From the NCBI RefSeq assembly GCF_943192905.1, contig NZ_CALPCC010000001.1:1-64000 (forward strand): 64,000 nucleotides of DNA. Direction: 5' to 3'. Numbering within the stretch: the stretch's first letter is position 1; each line of letters begins with the position of its first letter. The translations under genes were made by a program, and so were the position numbers. The notes beneath the pieces are model-generated. The model ran no database searches, was not told the origin of the DNA, and worked only from the letters and a program-made list of their open reading frames with translations. Positions 16,706-24,753 of this stretch are shown piece by piece. Source of the stretch: Adlercreutzia murintestinalis (GTDB lineage: Bacteria > Actinomycetota > Coriobacteriia > Coriobacteriales > Eggerthellaceae).

Positions 16706-17344
16706 TTACAGGTTCAGCGACTTGGCCGCGCGCACGCGCACAACGCCGTTCTTGCCGCCGGGGATCGCGCCCTTCACCAGGATCAGGTTCTGATCCTCGT
16801 CGATGCGCATGACGTCCAGGTTGCTCACGGTCACCGTGTCGCAGCCCATGTGGCCGGGAAGGCGCACGCCCTTGAACACGCGGGACGGCGTGGCGCACTG
16901 ACCCACCGAACCGGGCGCACGATGGAAGTGCGCACCGTGACCGCCCGGGCCGCCGCCGAAACCGTAGCGCTTGATGACGCCCGCGAAGCCCTTGCCTTTG
17001 CTGGTGCCGGTCACGTCCACTTTCGGTACCTCAGCGAACGCCGCCACCGTCTGCTCGTCGCCCACCTTGTAGTCGGCGGCGTTCTCCACGCGGATCTCGC
17101 GCAGATACTTCTTCGGCTCGGTGCCCTGCTTATCGAAGTGACCCCGCATGGGCTTGTTCACCTTCTGGGGCTTGATGTGCCCGAAGCCCACCTGCACAGC
17201 CTCGTAGCCGTCGGTGTCGGTGGTTTTCACCTGACACACCGTGTTGGGCTCGGCCTGGATGACGGTAACCGCCACCAATGTGTCGTCCTCGGTGAAGAGC
17301 TGAGTCATGCCCAGCTTCTTGCCGTATATCTCATTCATTGCCAT
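16706..17344 (-). CDS. rplC: 50S ribosomal protein L3
   Basis: The 212-residue protein ([20 protein letters not shown], with [19 protein letters not shown] and [15 protein letters not shown]) is a normal-length L3. AGGAGG lies six bases before the first ATG. It follows rpsJ after 10 bp. Early 23S assembly protein. Confidence 0.97.
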   Translation of the reverse strand: MAMNEIYGKKLGMTQLFTEDDTLVAVTVIQAEPNTVCQVKTTDTDGYEAVQVGFGHIKPQKVNKPMRGHFDKQGTEPKKYLREIRVENAADYKVGDEQTVAAFAEVPKVDVTGTSKGKGFAGVIKRYGFGGGPGGHGAHFHRAPGSVGQCATPSRVFKGVRLPGHMGCDTVTVSNLDVMRIDEDQNLILVKGAIPGGKNGVVRVRAAKSLNL

Positions 17345-17354
17345 TGCGCGCCTC

Positions 17355-17663
17355 CTACAGCTTGATCTCGATGTCGACGCCAGCCGGCAGATCGAGGCGC
17401 ATCAGGGAGTCCACGGTGTTGGGCGTGGGCTCCAGGATGTCGATCAGGCGCTTGTGGGTGCGCATCTCGAACTGCTCGCGGGAATCCTTGTTCACGTGCG
17501 GCGAGCGGATGACGCAATACATGTTGCGCTCGGTCGGCAGCGGAATGGGTCCGGAAATCTTGGCACCAGTCTTTTGGGCCGTGTCCACGATCAGCTTCGT
17601 GGACTGGTCCACGATCTCGTGATCATAGCCCTTCAGGCGGATGCGGATCTTTTGATTAGCCAC
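17355..17663 (-). CDS. rpsJ: 30S ribosomal protein S10
   Basis: This is a full-length 102-residue S10 ([20 protein letters not shown] ... GPIPLPTE). It starts with GTG at 17663 behind AAGGAG. It follows fusA by 23 bp with no tuf gene between, so the str and S10 operons are joined here. S10 also acts as NusE in antitermination. Confidence 0.97.
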   Translation of the reverse strand: MANQKIRIRLKGYDHEIVDQSTKLIVDTAQKTGAKISGPIPLPTERNMYCVIRSPHVNKDSREQFEMRTHKRLIDILEPTPNTVDSLMRLDLPAGVDIEIKL

Positions 17664-17686
17664 TTGGTATTCTCCTTCCAGCTGCC

Positions 17687-19804
17687 TTAGGCGTTGCCGC
17701 CGGCCTTGCTGATAATCTCGGTTGCCACGTTCTTCGGGACCGGCTCGTAACTATCGAACTGCATGGTGTACACGGCGCGTCCCTGGGTGCCGGAACGGAG
17801 GTCGGTCGCATAGCCGAACATCTGGCTCAGCGGCACCTTCGCGCTGATGACCGTGGCGTTGCCGCGCTGCTCCTGGCCTTGGATGACGCCGCGACGGCTG
17901 GGGATGTCGCCCATCACGAAGCCGGTGTACTCTTCGGGCGTTTCCACTTCCACAGCCATGACCGGCTCCAAGATGACCGGGTCGGACTTCTTCAGCGCGT
18001 CCTTGATGGCCATGGATCCCGCCACCTTGAACGCCGCCTCCGACGAGTCCACTTCGTGGAAGCTGCCGTCAATGAGCTCCACCTTGATGTCCTCGACCGG
18101 GTATCCTGCCAAAACGCCGCTGTTCAGCGCCTCTTGGATGCCCTTGTCCACCGCGGGGATGAACTCCTTGGGAATGACGCCGCCGACGATCTTGTTGTCG
18201 AACTCATAGCCAGCGCCAGCTTCCTGCGGGTACATGTTGATGACCGCATGGCCGTACTGACCGTGGCCGCCAGACTGACGCACGAACTTGCCCTCAGCGT
18301 TCATGACCTCGTGGCCTGGACGCTCGCGATAAGCAACCTGCGGCTTGCCCACGTTCGCCTCAACCTTGAACTCGCGCAGCAGGCGGTCGATGATGATCTC
18401 CAGGTGCAACTCGCCCATGCCAGCGATGATGGTCTGGCCGGTCTCATGGTTGGTGGACACGCGGAACGTCGGGTCCTCTTCGGCCAGCTTCTGCAGCGCG
18501 ATGGCCATCTTGTCCTGCTCGGCCTTCGTCTTCGGCTCGACCGCGATGTCGATGACCGGGTCGGCGAACTGCATGCTCTCCAGAATGATGGGCGCGTCCT
18601 CGGCGCACAGCGTATCGCCTGTGGAGGTGTCCTTCAAACCCACCACAGCCACGATGTCGCCAGCGCTGCACTTGTCAACGTCGATCTGCTGGTTGGAGTG
18701 CATCTGGAGCAAACGCCCGATGCGCTCCTTCTTGCCCTTGACAGCGTTGAGCACGTAGCTGCCCTTGTCCAGGCTACCCGAGTAGCAACGCAGGTAGGTC
18801 AGCTTGCCCACATACGGGTCGGTCATGATCTTGAACGCCAGCGAGCTGAACGGCGCCTTCGGGTCGGCCGGGCGGTCTTCCTCAGCGTCGGTCTTGGGGT
18901 TCACGCCCGTGATCGGCGGGATGTCCACCGGGCTGGGCAGATAGTCGACCACCGCGTCGAGCATTTCCTGCACGCCCTTGTTCTTGTAGGCGCTGCCCAC
19001 GAACACGGGGTTCAACTTGCACGCGATGACGCCCTTGCGGATGGCGGCCTTGAACTCTTCGACCGTCACCTCTTCCTCCATCAGGACCTTCTCCATCAGG
19101 TCGTCGTCGCAGTCGGCGGCAGCCTCCAGCAGCTCCTGGCGGTACAGCTCGGCGTCGGCGGCGAATTCCTCGGGGATGGCGTCCATGGGTTCGGGGTAGG
19201 TCATGCCCTTGTCGTCGGCCTTGAAGTCCCACGCGGTCATAGTGACCAGGTCGACCACGCCCCAGAACTGGTCCTCAGCGCCCATGGGCAGCTGAGCGGC
19301 GAATGCCGGCGCGTCCAGGCGGTCGCGCATGGTCTGGATGGCGTGGAAGTAGTCGGCGCCCACGCGGTCGTACTTGTTGATGAAGGCGATGCGGGGCACG
19401 CCGTAGCGCTCGGCCTGGCGCCACACCGTCTCGGACTGCGGCTGCACGCCAGCCACCGCGTCGAACACCGCCACGGTGCCGTCCAGCACGCGCAGCGAGC
19501 GCTCCACCTCAGCGGTGAAGTCAACGTGGCCGGGCGTGTCGATGATCTGGAAGCGATATTCCTTGCCATCTTCCTCGCCGCGGGGGTACTTCCAATAGCA
19601 CGTGGTTGCAGCCGAAGTGATGGTCACGCCGCGCTCCTGCTCCTGGACCATCCAGTCCATGGTGGCAGCGCCATCGTGCACTTCGCCGATCTTGTGGGTC
19701 TTGCCCGTGTAATACAGGATGCGCTCGGTCGTGGTGGTCTTGCCCGCATCGATGTGGGCCATGATCCCGAAGTTACGCGTATCTTTCAGTTCCAGTTTTG
19801 CCAT
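17687..19804 (-). CDS. fusA: translation elongation factor G
   Basis: The 705-residue GTPase has [15 protein letters not shown] (P-loop), DTPGHVDF (G3) and NKYDRVGA (G4, NKxD) followed by the five EF-G domains ([11 protein letters not shown] in domain IV). It drives ribosomal translocation. The length and motifs are standard. It lies 11 bp after rpsG in the str operon. Confidence 0.98.
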   Translation of the reverse strand: MAKLELKDTRNFGIMAHIDAGKTTTTERILYYTGKTHKIGEVHDGAATMDWMVQEQERGVTITSAATTCYWKYPRGEEDGKEYRFQIIDTPGHVDFTAEVERSLRVLDGTVAVFDAVAGVQPQSETVWRQAERYGVPRIAFINKYDRVGADYFHAIQTMRDRLDAPAFAAQLPMGAEDQFWGVVDLVTMTAWDFKADDKGMTYPEPMDAIPEEFAADAELYRQELLEAAADCDDDLMEKVLMEEEVTVEEFKAAIRKGVIACKLNPVFVGSAYKNKGVQEMLDAVVDYLPSPVDIPPITGVNPKTDAEEDRPADPKAPFSSLAFKIMTDPYVGKLTYLRCYSGSLDKGSYVLNAVKGKKERIGRLLQMHSNQQIDVDKCSAGDIVAVVGLKDTSTGDTLCAEDAPIILESMQFADPVIDIAVEPKTKAEQDKMAIALQKLAEEDPTFRVSTNHETGQTIIAGMGELHLEIIIDRLLREFKVEANVGKPQVAYRERPGHEVMNAEGKFVRQSGGHGQYGHAVINMYPQEAGAGYEFDNKIVGGVIPKEFIPAVDKGIQEALNSGVLAGYPVEDIKVELIDGSFHEVDSSEAAFKVAGSMAIKDALKKSDPVILEPVMAVEVETPEEYTGFVMGDIPSRRGVIQGQEQRGNATVISAKVPLSQMFGYATDLRSGTQGRAVYTMQFDSYEPVPKNVATEIISKAGGNA

Positions 19805-19815
19805 GTTTTCCTGCC

Positions 19816-20286
19816 TTAGAAGCGGTAGTGCGAGAAGGCGCGGTTCGCCTCGGCCATCTTGTACATATCTTCGCGCTTCTTCACGGCTGCGCCGGTGTTG
19901 TTGGAAGCGTCGATGATCTCATTCGCCAGGCGCTCCTTCATGGTGTGCTCCTTGCGGCTGCGGCTGTAGTCCACGATCCAGCGGATGGCCAGCGTGGTTG
20001 CGCGGCGGCTGTTCACTTCCATGGGCACCTGGTAGGTGGCGCCGCCCACGCGCTTAGGCTTGCACTCAAGGGTGGGACGGACGTTGTCCATGGCCTTCTT
20101 GAAGACGGACAGCGGATCTTCGCCGGTCTTCTCTTCCACGATGTCGAAGGCACCATAGACGATGCGCTCGGCAAGGGATTTCTTGCCGTCGAGCATGATC
20201 TTGTTGGTCAGCTGGGTGACCAGGCGGTTGTTGAATTTCGGATCCGGCTGAATCTCGCGCCGGGATGCTGCTGCACGACGTGGCAT
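19816..20286 (-). CDS. rpsG: 30S ribosomal protein S7
   Basis: The 156-residue protein ([20 protein letters not shown], with [13 protein letters not shown]) is a standard S7, the initiator of 30S head assembly. It starts at ATG 20286 after AAGGAG and lies 87 bp behind rpsL. Confidence 0.97.
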   Translation of the reverse strand: MPRRAAASRREIQPDPKFNNRLVTQLTNKIMLDGKKSLAERIVYGAFDIVEEKTGEDPLSVFKKAMDNVRPTLECKPKRVGGATYQVPMEVNSRRATTLAIRWIVDYSRSRKEHTMKERLANEIIDASNNTGAAVKKREDMYKMAEANRAFSHYRF

Positions 20287-20373
20287 GCGTTTCTCCTTAT
20301 CTTTTGCGCGCTTCGGGCGGGCGTCCTATCCCGCCATTAGACCGCGATGGCGCAGCCCGCGCGGCTTATCGAC

Positions 20374-20745
20374 TTATTTGGGGCGCTTGGCGCCGTAGCG
20401 GCTGCGGGCTTGCATGCGGTTGTCCACCGGCGCGCAGTCGAGCGCGGCGCGGATGACCTTATAGCGCACGCCGGGCAGGTCCTTCACACGGCCGCCGCGG
20501 ATGAGCACCATGGAGTGCTCCTGCAGGTTGTGGCCGATGCCCGGGATGTAGGCCGTGACCTCCATGCCGTTGACCAGGCGCACACGGCAAACCTTGCGCA
20601 GTGCCGAGTTCGGCTTCTTCGGGGTGGTGGTGTACACGCGGGTGCACACGCCGCGCTTTTGCGGGTTGCCCTTGAGAGCCGGGGTCTTCTTCTTGTCGAC
20701 CTGCTTCTTGCGGCCCTTGCGGACCAGCTGATTGATTGTAGGCAA
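20374..20745 (-). CDS. rpsL: 30S ribosomal protein S12
   Basis: The 123-residue protein ([20 protein letters not shown]) includes [13 protein letters not shown] and [13 protein letters not shown], with the lysines usually found in streptomycin-sensitive S12. The start codon is TTG (20745) with AGAAGGAG seven bases upstream; there is no better ATG. First gene of the ribosomal operon. Confidence 0.97.
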   Translation of the reverse strand: MPTINQLVRKGRKKQVDKKKTPALKGNPQKRGVCTRVYTTTPKKPNSALRKVCRVRLVNGMEVTAYIPGIGHNLQEHSMVLIRGGRVKDLPGVRYKVIRAALDCAPVDNRMQARSRYGAKRPK

Positions 20746-20803
20746 AGCGTTTCTCCTTCTTGTCTAGGCTCTTCAGGCCGCTCTCTGCCTTTCAGAGAAG
20801 AAC

Positions 20804-20882
20804 CTTCCGTGGTCGCGCGCGGGTTGTGCGCGGCGGAAGAGCCTTCTTTTCAAGGCATCGAGGCTGGGGTGAGAAGCCTTGA
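20804..20882 (-). promoter_or_regulatory. leader hairpins of the rpsL operon
   Basis: Two inverted repeats lie in the roughly 200-nt leader: CTTCCG/CGGAAG (20804-20809 with 20834-20839), enclosing GC-rich pairing arms, and TCAAGGC/GCCTTGA (20850-20856 with 20876-20882). Neither is followed by a strong T-run, so they may be processing or attenuation structures. Confidence 0.35.
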
Positions 20883-20956
20883 TCCTCCGTACTTTTCGGG
20901 AGCGCATGGCAGATGCGCGCACGAAAAATATGCGCCTGGTGCAGGCGCGACGTTGC

Positions 20957-20985
20957 ATATTAGTGGGAGTTTCCCAGCGTGTCAA
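20957..20985 (-). promoter_or_regulatory. sigma-70-type promoter of the rpsL operon
   Basis: On the minus strand a consensus -35 TTGACA (20980-20985) and -10 TAATAT (20957-20962) are separated by exactly 17 bp. Transcription should start near 20950, leaving a leader of about 205 nt before rpsL. Apart from this promoter and the leader hairpins, 20746-21196 holds no gene. Confidence 0.8.
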
Positions 20986-21196
20986 ACGCCACGCACCCGG
21001 GCGTATCCATATGTTCTTCGAGCGGCTGTGCGGCGGCTATGCACGTGCAGCTGACAAGGATCATGTACGTGCTGTCGACGAGACTCGTGTGCGCTCTCGG
21101 CGGATCGCATGCACGTGTGGCTGATGGTGGTCGCGCACGCGCTGATGACAGACGGTCATGGGGCCGCCAACCCCTGCACTGGCGACCGCGCACGCG

Positions 21197-22558
21197 CTAA
21201 TTCAAGATGCGCGCCGCCACTTGCTTCTTGCGCGACAGCACGCCGGGCATCCAGTTGCCGCCCTCTGGCTGCACTTCGATGCCAAAGGCCTTCTCGGCGA
21301 TGCGCGTGTTGCCTTCGATGATGAATTGGCTGCCTTCCGCCATGATGTCGGTCACCATCAGCAGCACCATCGCGTAGCCACGATCGGCGATCAGCTTGCG
21401 CAGGTGCGCGCGTATTTCGGCTTCGCGCTCCATCACGCCTGCCAGGTCAACCGTTTCGCGCTGCGCGATCAGCAATGTATCGTCGCCCGAATGGAACTCC
21501 TTGGAGTCCGCTTCCACGAGGTCCTTCGCGCTCATGTTGTTTTCGCCACCGCGCGTCTTGAACACTTCCAGGCCAAACTCCGTAACGTCGCGCCCGATGA
21601 TGGCACCGAGGTATTCCGCCTGTTCGCGGTCAATGTCAGTCGCGGTGGGCGACTTCAGAATAACGGTGTCGGTCATGATGGCTGACAGCAGCACCGCGGC
21701 GATGGGCGGCGGGATCTCAATGCTGTGGCGGCGAAACTCCAGGGTGATGATGGTGGCCGTGCTTCCCAAGGGCAGGTTCAAAAACTGGATAGGGTTGGCG
21801 GTGGACACATCGGCGATGCGATGATGGTCGATGATCTCAACCACGTCTGCATCTTCGATGCCCGGGGCCGCTTGCAGGGTTTCGTTATGATCGACCAGGA
21901 TCACTTGACGCTTAGGGTAGGTGGTCACGTCCGAGCGTGTGACGATGCCGATGGCGCGGCCGTCGTCGTCCAGCACGATGCCTTCGCGCAGTTCGCTGGC
22001 AATGAGGTCCTCCACTGAATCCTTCACCAGATCCTCTTCGTCAAGCACGAACACGTTGGTTGCCATCAGTTCGCTTACTTTCTGGTTCAGCGAGTCTATG
22101 AGCGACGACGCCACGGCCATACTGGAAGCCGGGTCGCCCTCTTCCAGTGCGTCGGTGGCCGAGATGTAGCGCTCGGCGATGGCGCGCGTGGAGATCAGCC
22201 CGAGGAAACGGCCATCCGCATCCTCCACCGCCAGCGAGCGCACATTGTGCTTCTTGAGCAGGCGACCAGCCTGCAGCATGGTGTCGTCAGCGCTGATGGA
22301 GACAGGGTCGGGCGTCATCACGTCGCGCACGCGCACATGCACATGCTTGATCACGCGCGGGGCCGCGATGCCGTTCTGCTCTAGTATCCATGCGCTTTCC
22401 GGCGGCATCTTCCCAAGGCGCGCCGGGACGTATTCCACCTCATGTGCGCGCCCTTCGCGAGCCACCATCTGCGTCTTTAGGTACGCATAGCCGACCGCGG
22501 AGCTGATCGAGTCGTTGTCGGGATTCTTGTGCCCTACCACAAGGATCGTTTTTGCCAT
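21197..22558 (-). CDS. ppaC: manganese-dependent inorganic pyrophosphatase with CBS domains
   Basis: The 453-residue protein is a family II pyrophosphatase of the DHH type. Metal-binding motifs are VVGHKNPDNDS at the N-terminus and EIIDHH near residue 240; the C-terminal DHHA2-like part includes SRKKQ. Between the motifs lie two CBS domains (about residues 75-130 and 160-220), which in relatives bind adenine nucleotides and regulate activity. The DRTGG domain often found between the CBS domains is absent. It hydrolyses PPi to phosphate in the cytoplasm. It stands alone, oriented with the ribosomal operon. Confidence 0.93.
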   Translation of the reverse strand: MAKTILVVGHKNPDNDSISSAVGYAYLKTQMVAREGRAHEVEYVPARLGKMPPESAWILEQNGIAAPRVIKHVHVRVRDVMTPDPVSISADDTMLQAGRLLKKHNVRSLAVEDADGRFLGLISTRAIAERYISATDALEEGDPASSMAVASSLIDSLNQKVSELMATNVFVLDEEDLVKDSVEDLIASELREGIVLDDDGRAIGIVTRSDVTTYPKRQVILVDHNETLQAAPGIEDADVVEIIDHHRIADVSTANPIQFLNLPLGSTATIITLEFRRHSIEIPPPIAAVLLSAIMTDTVILKSPTATDIDREQAEYLGAIIGRDVTEFGLEVFKTRGGENNMSAKDLVEADSKEFHSGDDTLLIAQRETVDLAGVMEREAEIRAHLRKLIADRGYAMVLLMVTDIMAEGSQFIIEGNTRIAEKAFGIEVQPEGGNWMPGVLSRKKQVAARILN

Positions 22559-22699
22559 ACTGCTTCTGCCTCCAGGTTTGGCAGGCCGCCTTTCGGCCCG
22601 GACCGCGTCTCATTATATAAAGTGCGGCGTGCAACACGCGCAGGTAGCCGCCGAGCGGCAAACACCCTGGCGGCATCCCTGGCAGCATCCCATAGCCCC

Positions 22700-22811
22700 A
22701 CGTGCATTTTGGCCTTACGATTCTAGCCCTGCGTGCATTCCTCAACCTTGCATGTATTCCGAACTTACGCGTATTCTAGCCCTGCGTGCATTCGGTCTTA
22801 CGTGCGTCGCC
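22700..22811. repeat. degenerate ~17-bp tandem repeat, about 7 units
   Basis: Units of 15-18 bp (for example ACGTGCATTTTGGCCTT, GCATGTATTCCGAACTT, ACGCGTATTCTAGCCCTG) run head to tail. It opens the 1-kb gene-free tract 22559-23611, which also holds a 165-bp inverted-repeat element, an IS30 transposase relic and a 22-bp repeat array. Confidence 0.65.
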
Positions 22812-22894
22812 ATCAACATGCATCTTTTGTTCGTTCCACAAATTACTCCCTCGTTCCATGGGTTGCCTTTTCACTTTTTTGGGACTTTTTGCTC

Positions 22895-23064
22895 TTTTAT
22901 GGGAATTTCAACCGCTAATGCGAGTCGTAATACGTTGGTTTTGCCATACATTTTTTGGTGTTGTTGAATTATCCCTGTTCAGGCGCTTGAGAATTTTCCA
23001 GCATACGCTCCGCCATGTCGAAAGCGGATCGTTTGACTCGCATTAGCGGCTAAACTTCCCAAAA
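22895..23064. mobile_element. MITE-like element, copy 1
   Basis: About 170 bp are bounded by inverted repeats: GGGAATTTCAACCGCTAATG followed by CGAGTC on the left, and GACTCGCATTAGCGGCT followed by AAACTTCCC on the right. The inner block CCCTGTTCAGGCGCTTG is shared with copy 2 at 36174-36338. There is no transposase gene inside. It lies directly beside an IS30 transposase relic. Confidence 0.75.
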
Positions 23065-23094
23065 TCAAGCCGAAAATAGCCTTGAATCTTCAAA

Positions 23095-23380
23095 TCAATT
23101 GCGACGAGGTCGGGAGTGGGCCTCGTAGGGCATTCTGCAGCCTCGGCGCTTGCGCGATCTTCGGTTGAGCTTATCGCAGACCGCCTGGACCTCTTTGGCG
23201 GCAACGTCGCCTAAAGAGCACCCTTCGGGAAGTGCTTTTGGAGAAGCCCGTCGGTGTTTTCGCTGATGCCGCACTACCAAAGGTGATGCGGCAGGGCGAA
23301 GGAGAACTCCGCGCCGCACGCCGCGGTTGCAGAGGCATGGCACGCGAACTTCTTGCCGCGACCCAGTGTCATCAGCCAGA
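23095..23380 (-). pseudogene. IS30-family transposase, C-terminal relic
   Basis: Reading on the minus strand across three frames gives the IS30 C-terminal pattern: TLGRGKKFACHASA, then a stop codon, GISENTDGLLQKHFPKG, a frameshift, and CSLGDVAAKEVQAVCDKLNR followed by RSRKRRGCRMPYEAHS. Functional IS30 proteins have NENTNGLIRQ..PKG and KLNNRPRK.LG..TP. At least one nonsense and one frameshift change make it inactive. The end GCAATTGATTTGAAGATTCA (minus strand) recurs at 36596, so it may be the element's terminus. Confidence 0.75.
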
Positions 23381-23476
23381 TCCGTGTCAGATTTTCAGGC
23401 GCTCTTGCGTAGCGCTGTTCGTGGCTGTAGGCGACTCGGTCGATCGTATATGATTTTATGAGAATACAAGCTGACG

Positions 23477-23585
23477 GTGCACAAGGTGCGAATCGGCCGT
23501 CCGCAAGGTATGGGCTGATCGTATGCAATGCACGATTAGTCGCACGTAAGGTATAGACTGATCGTGCGCAAGGCACAGTTCGCGG
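23477..23585. repeat. degenerate 22-bp tandem repeat, 5 units
   Basis: Units start at 23477, 23499, 23521, 23542 and 23564 (22, 22, 21, 22, 22 bp), with a pattern like GTGCGCAAGGTATAGACTGA. The array ends 27 bp before the start of the glutaredoxin-like gene, so it covers that gene's promoter region. Confidence 0.75.
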
Positions 23586-23611
23586 ACCGAACACTCTTGA
23601 TCGGAGGACCT

Positions 23612-23848
23612 ATGGAAACACCGATACTGTATTACTGGGCACCCTGCGAAACCTGCTCGGTGACAACGCAATTTGCGAACGAGCACGGCATCGCACTCGA
23701 TCTGCGCGACGTAGAGCAAGAGGGCCCCTACCAAGAGCTGCTCGCGCTGGGCGGTGACGCGAACCTGATCCCCTACCTGAGCGCGAACGGACAGCTCATT
23801 CAGGGCAACGACGACGTGATCGCGTACCTCACGGAGCACTACCTTTGA
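23612..23848 (+). CDS. small glutaredoxin-like thioredoxin-fold protein
   Basis: The 78-residue protein METPILYYWAPCETCSVTTQ has a CxxC active site (APCETC) after the first strand and a cis-Pro turn (IPYL), as in glutaredoxins and glutathione S-transferase N-terminal domains. It probably carries out thiol-disulfide exchange in the cytoplasm. ATG 23612 is preceded by GGAGG. Its TGA overlaps the TTG start of the methyltransferase gene by 3 bases, so the two form an operon. Upstream lies a 22-bp repeat array instead of a recognisable promoter. Confidence 0.8.
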   Translation: METPILYYWAPCETCSVTTQFANEHGIALDLRDVEQEGPYQELLALGGDANLIPYLSANGQLIQGNDDVIAYLTEHYL

Positions 23849-24744
23849 ACGCCGCCAGCGTAGAATCCATTTTGAGCGCCGCCAGCATAGAAACCATCAC
23901 CACGGTCGAGGACCCGCGGCTGGATGCGTACGCACGGCTCACTGACGTGCAACTGCGCAGCAAGCTTGAACCAGAACGCGGCATGCTCATCGCCGAATCG
24001 GCAAAGGTGATCGGCCGTGCAATGAACGCGGGCTTACCGGCGCTCTCGCTCTTGGTCGGCGAAGACCAGTTGGCGAAGGAAGCCGCGCTCATCGCACGCT
24101 TCCACGAGCGCTACCCCGACGCGCCCGTGTTGACCGCACCGAACCGCGAACTTGAACACCTCACAGGATTCGCGCTCACCCGCGGAGCGCTGGCGACGTT
24201 CCGGCGCCCGCCACTACCAGATGCGCGCACCTTGCTCGCGCAGGCGCGGCGCGTGGCGGTCTTGGAGGACATCACCAACCACACCAACGTAGGCGCCATC
24301 TTCCGTAACGCCGCTGGCCTTGGGATGGACGCCGTCTTCGTGACCCCTGGCTGCTATGACCCGTTCTACCGGCGTGCCGTGCGCGTTTCCATGGGAACGG
24401 TGTTTCAGGTGCCGTGGACACGCATCGGCTGCGACGTCGAAGGGCGTGCAGCGCACGGTAATGTGGCGCGAACCGGCGGCTGGACGCACACCGGCATTCC
24501 GCTTCTGCGCGAAGCTGGGTTCAGTGTGGCCGCCCTGGCGCTCGCCAACGACTCGATTCCCCTTGATGATCCGGTTTTGCGAACCGAAGAGCGGCTGGCC
24601 ATGGTGCTGGGCACCGAAGGCGAAGGCCTAAGCCCTGCCACCATTGCCGCCGCCGACTACACCGTGCGCATTCCCATGAGCAACGGCGTTGATTCCCTCA
24701 ACGTTGCCGCTGCCAGCGCCGTCGCCTTCTGGCAGCTGCGATAG
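23845..24744 (+). CDS. TrmH/SpoU-family RNA 2'-O-methyltransferase
   Basis: The 299-residue protein has an N-terminal substrate-binding domain (residues about 1-130) and a C-terminal SPOUT knot with the three signature motifs: NHTNVGAIFRNAAGLGMDAV, VLGTEGEGLS and RIPMSNGVDSLNVAAASAVA. It should methylate a ribose 2'-O in tRNA or rRNA using S-adenosylmethionine. The TTG start overlaps the previous stop; there is no closer ATG with a ribosome-binding site. The gene ends 9 bp from the convergent pcrA gene. Confidence 0.9.
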   Translation: MNAASVESILSAASIETITTVEDPRLDAYARLTDVQLRSKLEPERGMLIAESAKVIGRAMNAGLPALSLLVGEDQLAKEAALIARFHERYPDAPVLTAPNRELEHLTGFALTRGALATFRRPPLPDARTLLAQARRVAVLEDITNHTNVGAIFRNAAGLGMDAVFVTPGCYDPFYRRAVRVSMGTVFQVPWTRIGCDVEGRAAHGNVARTGGWTHTGIPLLREAGFSVAALALANDSIPLDDPVLRTEERLAMVLGTEGEGLSPATIAAADYTVRIPMSNGVDSLNVAAASAVAFWQLR

Positions 24745-24753
24745 CCGCCAGCG

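Noticed and set aside
17879-19819. 646-codon open frame on the plus strand opposite fusA
   Set aside because: It is the mirror of a highly conserved gene in GC-rich DNA, has His/Leu/Val-rich composition and no ribosome-binding site.
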